Assembly: GCA_000827495.1 (NCBI GenBank)
Contig: KN817714.1
Span: forward strand, 1 to 46,030
Source: Hypholoma sublateritium FD-334 SS-4
Lineage: Eukaryota > Basidiomycota > Agaricomycetes > Agaricales > Strophariaceae
Direction: 5' to 3'
Length of the DNA: 46,030 bases
Below, piece by piece: positions 32,801-43,573 of the stretch. The stretch's first letter is position 1, and each line of letters starts with the position of its first letter. Position numbers and translations under genes: made by a program. The notes beneath the pieces are model-generated. The model was given only the letters and a program-made list of their open reading frames with translations, did no database searches and was not told the origin of the DNA.

Positions 32801-35800
32801 ATAGGGAAACTTATCGTACATCTCCTTGATAAAAAATTTGCGCTGGTTAACGCTGGCAAGACCCCAATTCTGCGGAAGTCCCGAACTGTGGTTCTCCATC
32901 TCGAGGATAACTGCGCGTGCATGATCGCGAATATTCTTGGCTGTATCACCCGGAACAATGGTGCCGTCAACCTTTTCCACATAGTCGGTGGCAACATTTT
33001 CGTTGAAGACAGCTAGACGGTGGCCTCCGCGTTGACTCTTACCACTTCCCGCATCAGAATCTGCAGTGGGGTCGAGAACGGCTCGAGCACTTCGTTTTGC
33101 CTTCAGAAATGCATTGTAGCGATCTCGGGTGGGAAATTTGACCATTGGGTAGTCGGCAGTGTCGAACTTGGCACTGAGTGGTATTCTGAATGCTTGCGAT
33201 ACAGTCGATCCTGGTGGATGTGAGGATTCTTGCGACCGTGACTTCATTGATTCAGTAAGCTGGCTGTACGAAGACCTTTTATGAAAGTGAGTGCAGTGAA
33301 AAGGCGCATACATTGATAAATATGTACCGCAATTCATTGTAACGTCCCTGGAGAGCAATATGAGAGTCATATAACTTCCCATAGACCCGATTTCCAGCCT
33401 GTATGAGGTTTTGATGTGTGGCCGTTCGATAAAAGTGGATCGCATTGTGTGGCTGCTGTTGTCATTTAGATGTATGCACATTCAATAAGTAAAATATGAT
33501 ATGTACTTCATGGAAAAGTTGATTCTCCTTTCCTGAGTAAGATTCCTGGCCTTGTCGCATCCAGGAAGGACTCGATGAGGGGCCCATTCCATAAGTGTCC
33601 AGATGGGGGGAAGTGGCAGGCTCTTGTATATTCATTGGCTTCGTATACACTTCAGGAGAGCCGCTGAGAATATTATCAAACTCATAGTTGTCTTGAGAGA
33701 AACGGCCAGATGAATTGTTGGTAGAGGGAAACATGGTGGTGAGACGGAAGAAAGCGGGTTGTGGCAGTTTGAACAACTCGAAGTCACTACAGTTTCCTAA
33801 TTAAGCTAATTTTAAAAGCGCCATGTAAGAGAGGAATCTGGTTCTGTCGCATCTGGGTCAACTTTTGGGGCCCACTCAGGTGAAGTATCGGATTCTGTTG
33901 CATCTGGATCGACTGGCACTGCCTGAGTGTCCGATTTTGGTGCATCTGGTTCAGACTTGGGCTCTTCTTTGACCGGTATGCCTTTACTGAGCTTGTACCA
34001 CGAAGCAAAGTCTGGGAACAAAGTAAAAAGCCCCTCTAAATCTTTCTCAGTCTTTGTAAAGATATTAGAGTTCTGAAATATATGCACAAGTGTTTATGAA
34101 AGCGTACTGCGCTACCATTTTTGACTTTTGCGGCTATTTCAAGTGAATCTGGCCGCACATCGTCCGGGATCTAAAATTATTGCAAGAGCCCTGTAAGAAA
34201 TACAGATATAGATTACAATACAAGGTTACCGTAAGCTCAATTTCATTAATGTCCGATGTTGGAATGATTTCGCGAGCATCCAAGTCAACTGCACATCGAT
34301 GTTCCCATTTCCAGGTGGGAACAGTCTCAGCTGTTGGATCATAAAGATGAGGCCGTTGCCAGTATCTTTTTGGTATCTGGCACTATGCTTAGGTATCTAT
34401 AAAAGTATTCAGAGAAAGATCTCACCTCTAATTCTATTTCGTCAACATCTGATGTTGGAATGATTTCACCGGCACCAAGTGCCCTCTGGTTCTGCCAAAT
34501 CCAGTTGGGAATATTATCAGCTCTTGAATCATATGGACTGGGCATTATAGAAGTAAAGAGTGTGAGTCATTTATAAAGGGAGCAAAGAATGTGGACTTGA
34601 AAAGGCTTGGAAAAGGCCAAAGTCATAAGCGCGTCGCGAGCGCGTCGTACATTAAATTGATCATGTGACTGTTTTATCTACTCTTCCTCTTGTATACCGC
34701 CCAAAAATGCAACATCCAAGCCCATCTTCTCACAAACAAAGAATCTACCATCAGGTGGGGACTTGAATGGAACCATAGCAATGCAACTTGCTATATTTTT
34801 GACGGAAATCACTTCCAATGATGCAACACCCTGATATCGGCACACCATAAGTGCACCACTGGAGTCGGCAAGGAGTGTAGGATCGGGAGACCCATAGTTT
34901 GATATAAGGGCAAGTGTTTCCGTGTTTTCATGTATTTTTGCTTGAAAAAAGTATTGAACTTCCCCAAAAAATGGGCTTTTTGTCATCATATTTCTGTAAA
35001 ACTGAAAATACAAGTTCGAAATGTGAATAGTTTTTGGTAGCCTGAAAACTTACCATAATGTTTCGAGAGATTCGAACTTTGTTTAATGCCTTGGGTGCTT
35101 CCTTCCAAGCAGTCCGCACAAACTGAAGGTTAGGAAGTAGCAGCCGGCCCCATTTTACCAGTCGAAAATCCGGGTTAATCTGAATGTTGTGTGTCAAATA
35201 AAAATCCTGGATTGCATGCATCTCGGCAGCAGAAATTGATCGAGCACATGTATCTGCCATTGATAAAATGAAGCTGTTTCCAATATCTTTGGAAAGATGA
35301 GAGAGGGGTTTCTTTTGCTCGAGATCAGGCACCAATGCTACAAGAGCGTTTACTTGAGCCCTCTGTGCACCGTGTTCAGCAAGATTTGCGTAGGGCTGGG
35401 AATGTTGCTTGATTTCTTCTGTCAAATTTCCGATTGACCGTTCCATTGGCCACTGGGTATACGTGCATCCAGGTCCAAGACGAGGAACCTCTGTTGGAAA
35501 AACCTCTGTTGGAATATGTACCACTGCATGGACACTTTGTCGACAGAAATGTATTCTTGATGATTTGCGCTGGTAGTAGAGTTCTTCAAAACCTGTAACA
35601 AAATCCAGCAGTAGGGAATGGCTATGAACAAGATGTTTCGTGGTAATAGTACGCTGATGGAGCAGGCGGAAACCAGATACGAGTTTGCAGTAATTTTTCC
35701 AATATTGTGTTGGAAGAATTCCATGAAATAGTCCTGGACCTAATCCGAACAGATAAGTTAAACACTCCCAAGCTTTATACCCGCTAGAAATCTTCTCGGC

Positions 35801-38646
35801 AGGATTTCGGGGAGGCCTGTCGAAGGAGCCAGGCAAATATGGTGTACAATCTGCAACACGCTGCCCGTGAATCTTCCAAACGTCTCCAACAAGTACAAGC
35901 CATCCCCAGGTGTGCTTGCTATCAGTCGGATCGCACTCCATGGTGCCTCGCCAGAGTGCGAGAAGTAAATCAATGAGGTTAAGAACCAGATGCATGAGAT
36001 CTCCCCCAAAACATCGAGGAAGAGAGAGTGTACGCTCAAAAGCACTAAATATACTTGGTCGTGAAATACCTGTCATTTTCCGATAACGCTGGTGCTCTGC
36101 CTGTGTTCGCGATCCAAGCACAGTATTTAATCCTGTCAAATAATCCGAAACTTTGCCAATGGGAAGGTGCCTGATATTGACGTCTTCATGGTCACATCCA
36201 TCAACGGAATAGTTTTCGGGTTTCAAATGGGCTGGATAATAATGATTTCCACCCTCTCGCCGTCTTCCTTTAACCGAACAGTAGAGACGGCATCCGTAGG
36301 CACCAGAATGTCCCGTGAGGCCGTTTAGATAGGTGAGGCCAGGTCCGTCGGCTAAGCCCAGTAGGATGAATATTTTGGAAATGAATGATTTGTTTTCGGA
36401 TGCGTCCCATATGGACAATCCTTCTTTCATTAAAGCCGAGACATGATGGAAGCCAGGAAAAAGAAATGATTCGATGTTTCCTGGCTTATTTGGACCCGGA
36501 AAAAAACCACCAGGAAAGATATGGCGCTTCTTGTAGCGCACCTCAGGCGCAAGATCCAGTACAATCCAAATGTAGATCCAGCAGTCAGATTGTTTACTTT
36601 CGTAAAGCTGCGCACCGTCGATAGACATCATGAGCACCATATCATTGTCTTTGATCGCCCCCGAGCAAACAGCATCAAGGTACTCAGCTCCATGGAAGAT
36701 GTCCTCGTATTCGTCAATAATAACCTTCTTGTCAGGTCGGTTGGCAGCCTTTTGAAGTAATGACTTTGTGAAATTCTGCCGATATCGCATCGCTTGTGCA
36801 CCCTCCGGAGTACGCCAAAGTGCTTGAAGCTGTGGACCAACTGGAAGAGTGACAAAGCGGCGCTGGGGTATTTTACGGACCCCTCCACTTGTCGCCAGAA
36901 CCTGGGGATTGTAACGAGGAAGATCGCATTTTGGGCATGTGTCAAGCTCAGAAAATGGACCCGTATACGCAATACATGTGTTTGGGCACATATCGTGCAT
37001 TAAAGGATAGACCCCAGTAATTTCTTTGATTCGTTCTTTGACCTGATAGAGGGATGGGATGATATCACAATCTTCACCAAGTTTTCGTTTCAATGTGCGC
37101 TGGATAACGTTACGTGATTTGTCAAACACAGCTTCAGACGCAGTCACAGTTGCCAGAAACAGTTCCAAAGCTGTACGAAGTGGGTCCTGTTCGTCGAGGT
37201 GGAATGTCTCTGTAGGAGCATTCCTGAGCCGTGCAATGACCTCGTCCGGGAGACAGTCGTTATCCAAGGTTGCATTGCGAACACGATCAATAAACTGCTG
37301 CACAACTTTGAGATCCTCGAGTGTAGCCACTGGAGTCGGAGCCACATCATCAAGATCGTCTGGTTCAGGTACTCCTGGAGCGGCCAGGTTGTTGGGCTGA
37401 GGCAGCTCAGGTTGTTCCGGTAGCTCAGATCGTTCTCGGTCCTGGGTATCTTCGAGACTGCCTGGATCAGGCTGCAGTTGCTCATCCCGTACCCCAAGAG
37501 TGTCCTAATCCCATATATTGAGTGTCTTACAGAGGCATTCACATCTACATACATGTTCGTCATTGTAACCAGCATTTTGCAAGCCATTCATAGCCCCGTT
37601 GCCAAAAAGTGGCGCGCAATTGGCTCCCAGATCACCAGAAAGGTCCTCCTGCTTGAGGAATTGTCCATCATTCACTTCCCCAAAAGTATCTTCGAAATCC
37701 ATGGCAGCATCGGAAGTCTGACGAGGAGATGTCGGGCTGGATAACCGTCGCCGCTTTGGACTGCTTCCAGACTCCGAGCTTGCCAGTCCTGTCGCAGGCG
37801 CCAGTGGAGAACGGCCTCGAAGGCCAGAAGCATAAGTAGGGCTGCTCATTCCCCCAGTAGATGATTCCCTCCCAGGTGCTCGAGCAACGGGTTCCTGTTC
37901 AGCCAGAAAATCAGCAAATGATCCGATTGGCCCACGACGGGCAGATGCATGGGCATTATAAGTGGATTTTGAGACCACACGAGCTTCAGATCGACCGCCG
38001 CGCATGCAATGCAGACAGTCACAGAGAAAGCGAGAGCCAGGAGCCTGTGAGGACATGGTTGCAGTATGGGGAGTGAATGAAAAGAGGACTGTGGGACGAC
38101 GACGGACCAACCGAGCTCGGCCCGGCCGACTTCTGGCATTTTTCCAGCATCTCGAGAATCTGCCAACGTTCGCCCGGGCCGCAGTAACCGGGCATACGAA
38201 ACTCGTTTTCTACCAGGCGGAAAGATGTCCGTAGAGAGGGCAGCAAAGTACCGTGTACCTATTACGGAGTCTTCGATCGCACATCGATCGAGAGTTCTGC
38301 ACAGTTACTTGGATGTTGTATGAGAATGCACCAGATTACATCACGTTACATGGGCTCTACGTATGTTATATAATGTTGACTCGACTTCTCACTGGGGTTG
38401 AGGAGCGTAGGCGCGCTGCCCCACATGATGGGCCGTATGTTCTCTCCCTGTCATTGATATCCTATTTTTTGACGCCTCTGCAGACACTCCACTGGCCGCG
38501 GCGGCCGTGCAAACATCACTGCCCTGCCACAGCCTACCGTTGAGCAGCATGAACAGATACCTGTTCAGTACGAGAGCACCGGCCGGGGTGGCTCAGGAAA
38601 TTTCCTCAGCGACGGTGCCCGCTCGAAGTCCAATATCCGCTCCTAG
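29852..38646 (+). CDS. DUF3602 / Par32-like protein, transposon in intron 2
   Basis: Three exons: 29852-30038, 30214-30658 and 38484-38646. The phases match (CA|A gives Gln211) and total 264 aa. The protein carries six GRGG-type repeats, GRGGLGN or GRGGAGN and variants, at about residues 77, 120, 162, 188, 215 and 244, the mark of DUF3602. The last two lie on exon 3, 7.8 kb downstream. Yeast Par32 is phosphorylated after rapamycin and inhibits ammonium transporters Mep1/Mep3; a nitrogen/TOR role here is inference. Intron 2 (30659-38483) starts GTGAGA, ends CTGCAG, and contains a Tnp2-type transposon in reverse orientation. If it is not spliced, the frame stops at once (TGA 30659 region) and yields 211 aa lacking two repeats. 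Splicing of such a long intron is unusual for fungi. Confidence 0.85.
30700..30734. repeat. 10-bp perfect inverted repeat (hairpin)
   Basis: GTATAACAAA (30700-30709) and TTTGTTATAC (30725-30734) with a 15-nt loop, about 40 nt inside the donor of intron 2 of the DUF3602 gene. It may be close to the transposon terminus. Confidence 0.55.
31458..33734 (-). CDS. accessory gene B of the Tnp2 transposon
   Basis: Multi-exon minus-strand gene. Joined with matching phase: 33734-33507, 33455-33328, 33275-32372, then an exon beginning 32318; further exons follow near 32140-31865, 31810-31640 and 31590-31458. The product has a Ser/Pro-rich start, a folded middle part (HNAIHFYRTATHQNLIQAGN; KFDTADYPMVKFPTRDRYN; KEMYDKFPYLWLCCDDWKVL), an acidic DDDDSDDDIYMPL patch, a basic nuclear-signal-like region (SSKRARH) and low-complexity Pro/Ser stretches. 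I do not recognise a domain. Many CACTA elements encode a second, DNA-binding protein besides the transposase, and this may be it. The exact 3' exons are uncertain. Confidence 0.55.
33812..34545 (-). CDS. accessory gene A of the Tnp2 transposon
   Basis: Four exons on the minus strand: 34545-34426, 34376-34230, 34170-34108 and 34072-33812, giving about 196 aa. Exons 1 and 2 are a duplicated unit: each has YDxxAxxxPxWxWxxxxA, then EIIPTSDxxEIEL, and is followed by an exon starting with Ile-Pro. The tail is rich in Asp, Pro and Ser (PDAPKSDTQAVPVDPDATES). No known domain. The last intron would be only 35 nt. It lies 130 bp after the transposase stop and probably shares its strand as part of one element. 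It may alternatively be the 5' part of accessory gene B, only 78 bp downstream. Confidence 0.5.
34678..38056 (-). CDS. Tnp2-family transposase, apparently intact
   Basis: Three exons on the minus strand: 38056-37553, 37504-35054 and 35001-34678, 1092 aa, all phases matching. The N-terminus has a Cys/His cluster (FLCDCLHCMRGGR ... STYNAH). Mid-protein motifs are typical of fungal Tnp2/CACTA transposases: MHDMCPNTCIAYTGPF followed by LDTCPKCDLPRYN (zinc-binding), DGAQLYESKQSDCWIYIWIV, PGGFFPGPNKPGNIESFLFP, and LNGLTGHSGAYGCRLYC. The C-terminal exon is hydrophilic and compact. These enzymes excise and reinsert the element through a DDE-type core. No stop, frameshift or N was seen, so it could still be active. 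The gene runs against the host DUF3602 gene. Confidence 0.88.
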
Positions 38647-38779
38647 GGTACGCGCATATATGTACCACTGACATGTTATTTTCATTGCAAAAATGGCTCA
38701 AAAAACGACGACGCCGTAGCGTAAGCATAGTCAGGGGACTCGCGCTGCCGTTCGTCGGTCGTTAGGATGGGGATGGAAT

Positions 38780-38955
38780 GGAGTCGACGATAGCGCGTAT
38801 ACATCCACGCAGACCTCAGTAGCAGATGTTGTAACGAGTTTCTCAAATTGTATATTATCACATATCAAACACACATGGATTGTGGTAGTGCTCAGCTCGA
38901 GCAGTATTATACCCACGCGTGCTCCTTCTAATCACGCTGCGTTTTCAATCTATTT
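38780..38955 (-). pseudogene. relic of the last exon of a DUF6593-like gene
   Basis: On the minus strand the DNA AGATTGAAAACGC ... GGGTATAATACTGCTCGAGCTGAGCAC resembles the third exon of the gene at 39541-40212 (AGATTAAAAACCC ... GGGTGCAGTCTTTCTTGAGCTGAGCAC). The peptide VGIILLELSTTTIHVCL parallels VGMGAVFLELSTDICLC. The rest of the gene is not recognisable upstream, and the frame is interrupted. It is most simply the decayed remnant of a tandem duplicate. Confidence 0.5.
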
Positions 38956-39540
38956 CTTCTCTTAAATTAATCTAGAACTGAGCGCAGATCTGCGACACCG
39001 GCTTTTTCCAGACGCTCGGGCGTACTATAAGAAGAACGCTGATCAGACAGGTGATGTGGAGAGAAGAAACGTTGACCGGTGAGAACGTGCGGCTGTGTAC
39101 GACAGCATAAATGTAGAGATATTAACGACGCGCAGGACAGGAACGAGATTCAAGGACGTAGAACGTGCGGCATGTTTTGACAAGGGAACCTTGCTCCAAT
39201 CGCAACTTGACAAGCAGGATGTGATGCGTAAGTACGCCTTGCGCGTAGTCTATTTTGTCAGAACCACGGGCGACTGTCGTAGCGCTGACTCACATTGAAG
39301 CCGCGAGGTGTCCTGCGATAACATACGTACATTGTAGACTAAAATGTGATTCACGGACGACGGGACACATCTGAACGCTGACGGTGGACTGCGTAAATAG
39401 TTTTGCTAATGGCGACGTATATAATCCCTAAAGAAGGATATCGAGAAATGAAGGATAAAGTTCATCGATGCAAGTTATACAGAATCTACTCAAAAAGAAT
39501 ACGCTATATCACTTAGGAGATAGTCTCACAGCAAATATCC
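38956..39540. other. spacer between DUF6593-like gene and its relic
   Basis: No supported gene. Frames are short and without motifs. It may contain unrecognisable remains of the upstream exons of the decayed duplicate. Confidence 0.35.
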
Positions 39541-40212
39541 TCACTGCAAACGAAGCGATGCGCCCCCAAGCCACGCATCGCGCATTAGACACATGAGGAC
39601 AACTGCAGCGACAACTCCATCACACATGTCGCTGCATAAACAGATGTCCGTGCTCAGCTCAAGAAAGACTGCACCCATCCCAACAACCAGGCGTGCGAAG
39701 GGTAGGTCATCGTCGAGGGGGTTTTTAATCTCGTACTGAGGGGAAAGAAGAGCCACGAACATTAGGAACGAAGAATGCATCAGTAATAGGAGTGTTTCTC
39801 ACCCATAAGCGCTGTTCGTTCGCGGCGAGAACCCATTCGTAGTGCGCGGTGCCACTACGTAGCACCTTACGCGTCCTTGATAATCTTGTAGTTAGTATCG
39901 AGTTTGTACTGCGGATGGGACGAGTGAACAAACTCACCGTGAGTGGGTCGTCAGGAGGAACCCCGCTGGTTGTTCCTCCTTGTCGCGGAACGCAACTGAT
40001 GGAATTCCGCCGGCTCCCACTCCCGCAAGGTTCTTGAAAACTGCGATGGGACGCTTTCCCGCGAGTGGTCCTTTGTGGTACAGATGGACGGCATCTTGAA
40101 ACGTTTCGATCCTGTAACAAACCTCTGAGCCATTATTGACAACTTCCGCAGATATGGTGCCCCTGTGTACAGGCAGTTGAATAAAGCTAAGGGTGTGGTA
40201 TTCGGAAGACAT
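39541..40212 (-). CDS. DUF6593-like small protein
   Basis: Three exons on the minus strand: 40212-39938, 39875-39803 and 39735-39541, giving 180 aa. The start SSEYHTLSFIQLP, the segment EVVNNGSEVCYRIETFQDAVHLYHKG, then AHYEWVLAANEQRLW, and the C-terminal FLELSTDICLCSDMCDGVV..MRD fit the general plan of basidiomycete DUF6593 proteins (beta-strands, a conserved aromatic-Trp strand, a final hydrophobic helix). Function is unknown and no signal peptide is seen. Intron 1 could be 62 nt (chosen, with a CTAAC branch point) or 29 nt, which would add 11 residues. The family name is by memory and not certain. A decayed copy of its last exon lies downstream at 38780-38955. Confidence 0.6.
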
Positions 40213-43200
40213 TTAGGTGTGATGCTGTGAGTGCTTGAGGACGAAATATGTAGCCTGCGCAGGTGGAGTTAGTCATACAACACGTACTTCAGAAACTAAA
40301 TAACTCACTGAGTGCGTATCGGAGAGGAGTGAGGCACCAGAACGAATGCGCCAGCTTAAATACCAACGGAAACGTGAAAGAAAAGCCACATAAGCACAGT
40401 GGCCACCTGCGTATACTCGGCCACCGGTGTGGCTTAATGCGTTGAAATGGAAGCACACTGATAGTGGGTGGGCCACGGCGTACCGCGTTCGAAAATAGTG
40501 AGTGGCAGGAATTCTATGTGTACCCGATAAGGGGGGAGACGAGGGCCAGGATATAGAAATGTTCGTAGGGGCGGAGCGATTTTCATCTTGACAGGCATTT
40601 TCAGCGGCCAGCGTCGTCTTTAAAGGACTAGCAAGTTCTTTGTTAATAATCTAGATAAAAGAAATGACTATCAAAGTCCCCGCCGCTTGATATCTTCGGG
40701 AGCTCTGCACCTTTCGTTTGTTCCTTGTGCATCTTTGTACTTGTATAATAGCACCACCATATCGATGTCTTTTTTGCAGACAGATTAAGTTCGTCAGTTG
40801 TAAATACGCTGCTCAATAGAAAATTCAAATACCTTTACATCGGAGCAGCGTCCATTCCATCGTGCCCATTAAAGGCCTTTCTTTCATGATAATCACGTAG
40901 GCGTTTGATGATGAAGCATCTCTCTCTTTGATGTATGCGAGGGACATTGACGTGCTTCGCGACCCTCGAAATCCGGTCCAAAATTGTGCGCTGACTGGGT
41001 ATGCATACATAGAAACGAAGGAATATAATTGGGTATAAAAGTATACATACATACATAGCGCCCCATCTGGGTTCGATACACGTACCGCCCGTGGTAACGG
41101 TACTCCTCGCCGCGCCGCGCCGCGCCGCGACCCGTTCCCTTTCCCCTGGCCACCAGCGTACATTCCTTCAACCTGCCCGATCATGATGAAAACGATGAAG
41201 GACCAATGCACGCGAACGCCGACGGTGAAACAGACAGAGGAGATTCTCGCAGAGTTGATGGATGCGACTGAGACGATACAGTGAAACGCACTGTGCGTAC
41301 GCTGACATGTCCGTGTAGAGAGTAGAAATGCACGTGGAGAAGGTGAATAAGACGAAGTTTGGCGTAGAACGAAAATCGTGCGAGGTAGACTATGCATGAG
41401 ACCGGGTCGAGCCATAGATTGGGACGTGTTGGCTTACCTTGTCGCTGACAGGGCTCTTGAAGCTTGTCCTTTCCACAAGCTTGACCATAGTGTATATCGC
41501 CGTGTTCACTAGCGAGGACGTGGTGCTGTAGTAGAGTAAGATCATTTCTCCTGTACCGAGAACGAAGAATACGTACCAAATGATTGATCGCTCTGAAGCT
41601 GCTACACGAATGGATCACGAATGGACTCCATCTCCAAAGAACGGATTCACTCGGCGCGAGAACGCTCGCAAAATGTTATTGCCTTCTTTTCAGAAATCGC
41701 GAACTTCTCTGTATCGATGGGGACATGCAAGTCGCACACCGCGAGGATACACATCGTGCGATAGTCGACGGTGAAAAGAATTCAGAGTGTTCATAGGCCG
41801 CAGCCGTCTTGTGCTTAGGGCCCCGAGATGCGAAGGAATAATGGCCCGCCTGCTGAAATCCGTCAGGAAGTATCCGGAGTACTCTTCCTCGCTGTGGATG
41901 GCGTACCTTCTAACAGGACAGCGGCGGAGTGTCGATAGCGATACGAACCGATAGGAGCCGGCAAGAGTTATCGATTAGGTGGAGTACTTTTGGAAAGAGA
42001 GTATCAGCGTCCATGCCACGATTATTGTCATTGTAGCCACGCACCGTGTTCAAATCAGCTATTCGTGTATTAAATCTCACCGAGCAGAGAGGTGTTTTCA
42101 CTCGATTATCTCCTCCATAAGTACGCAAAACATCGAGGCTCATGACCTTCACTTCAGAACTACGGCCCAGGCGCGCAATGATCGCTGAAATGCAGCCTGT
42201 CGATGATGAGAATTTCACGGCGTCCTGCTAGAAGAGAGGCTCACAACTCTGACTCCGAGCGCTATACATCTGAAGTGTGAACGATTATCCTATACGCATA
42301 TGATTGCGCCATCGCGCGGTGCCGATGAAAAGCGGATAAGCGGTAGACATTGATCTCGCGCTGAGAAGGAAGGTAGTACGTGAGATAGCGCGGCGACGAC
42401 TGTGATAGCATATACGCACCAGTAGAAAGTGCGAGAGCGAGACAGAGACACGGGTCCGTGAATACTGTGCAGCACTCAAGGTTCCAGGCGCGTAAGTTCA
42501 AAGACAAGAAATGACTGGTGAGAGGATGTTGGGAAATTACGTGGAAAGGGGGGAGCGAAATACGCGGAGGCGTTGGCGGTGCATGTGTGCGGTGGAATCT
42601 TAGAGAGGAGATAGTGGGAGAAGGCACTGAAGATACCAACAAGATACAGTGCAAGACAGCTGTATGAGCTTGATATGAGCGAGCGGCGACGGCGATAGTA
42701 AACGGGGCCTGTACAAGTTAGGCAGAGAACCCACGCACAGACCATACTTTCGGGCCGTTTTTCCGGGCCTGCACAGCGACGGACGCGCAGTGATAAAAAT
42801 AGATCATGCAACGCGTCCCGGAGAAACGTACCAAGGCACTCCAGGGACGCGCGCTATGAATTCTGGTACCCAGGGGTGCACAGCGCGTGATACCACGGCC
42901 TGTTCTACAGGCATATATATCCTTCGTGCACCACTGGTGTGGGCCACGCGCATGAACTCTCCGACTCGTCGTATGCCTACTGGCTCTCTGTCCCGCGCGC
43001 GTTAGCGGCGATGTAGCACATTCCGCCCGGTGCGCCCGTAGTTATGGAGCATTCAATTAATACTCACAGCGTAACGTGCGCGTTCCCTTTATGGTGCCAC
43101 CGGAGAGAATCTGCCCTTAACCTGATATCGCCAGCGATGGTCTTCGCGGCCACGCTTGGTCTTACAATATAGCATCTCCTTATTCGCGCGTCTTGAGTAT

Positions 43201-43573
43201 CTCTATATCCTATCTATGTATCCGCTGATGAGAGAGATAAGCTAGCTCGCTCAGGGGCGTTTGGCACAACACGGGAGAACGCAGGAATGCGACGGAGTGC
43301 AGGTGTTACGGTGGTTATAAATATTTTTATTCAAGGGCTTGTGGCCGGTGGCCACTTTCATTTCACTCTCTATTTCAAGTATCATTAATTAGGAGAGAAA
43401 TCATTGAAGCGTATGCAAGGCCACTGTGGCCGCGAGAGGAGACAATGGTCATTAATTGGAGCGTACAAACATGTGTCTTGAGTGGATGTTTTTGTGTAGC
43501 TATAAGATTCCAGCCATAAGTCTAATTTTTCCGCTGCTCATAATCATCATCGTCTTCTCAGTGCACATTCTGA
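40213..43573. other. long gene-poor stretch with coding-like pieces
   Basis: 3.4 kb without an assembled gene. It includes the DUF6593-like promoter with a TATA-like TATTTAAG (minus strand, about 40355-40362) and GTGGCC/GGCCAC inverted motifs (40399-40433; also 43341-43355 and 43419-43431 before the F-box gene). The minus strand holds coding-like pieces, for example LLYYSTTSSLVNTAIYTMVK ending at a good donor near 41438, and hydrophobic LALYLVGIFSAFSHYLL near 42600-42660, but no exon chain. A (CGCGC) run lies at 41104-41129. Confidence 0.35.
41432..41560 (-). pseudogene. possible isolated exon of a membrane protein
   Basis: On the minus strand a stretch after a possible acceptor reads MILLYYSTTSSLVNTAIYTM, then VKLVERTSFKSPVSDK, and ends at GTAAGC. 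It has the look of a real exon (helix, basic tail, good donor). Neighbouring frames are broken. It recalls the TM6 region of DUF6534 proteins only loosely. Confidence 0.2.

Larger units (their letters stand above)
30659..38483 (-). mobile_element. Tnp2-type (CACTA-like) transposon inside an intron
   Basis: The intron of the DUF3602 gene carries, on the opposite strand, a Tnp2 transposase gene (34678-38056) and two accessory genes (33812-34545 and 31458-33734). The element must lie within the intron limits given; true ends are not resolved. No CACTA/TAGTG terminal repeat was found. A hairpin GTATAACAAA/TTTGTTATAC (30700-30709 and 30725-30734) lies near the left side. Weak shared pieces TATAACA and ATCTGGT with similar spacing occur at 30701-30742 and, inverted, 38330-38370, and might be decayed termini. 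The absence of N bases and the intact transposase suggest a low-copy, fairly recent insertion. Confidence 0.8.

Noticed and set aside
40825..41618. Minus-strand frames of 196 and 145 codons
   Set aside because: They overlap in different frames, contain a microsatellite-derived Arg/Ala run and lack consistent exon structure.
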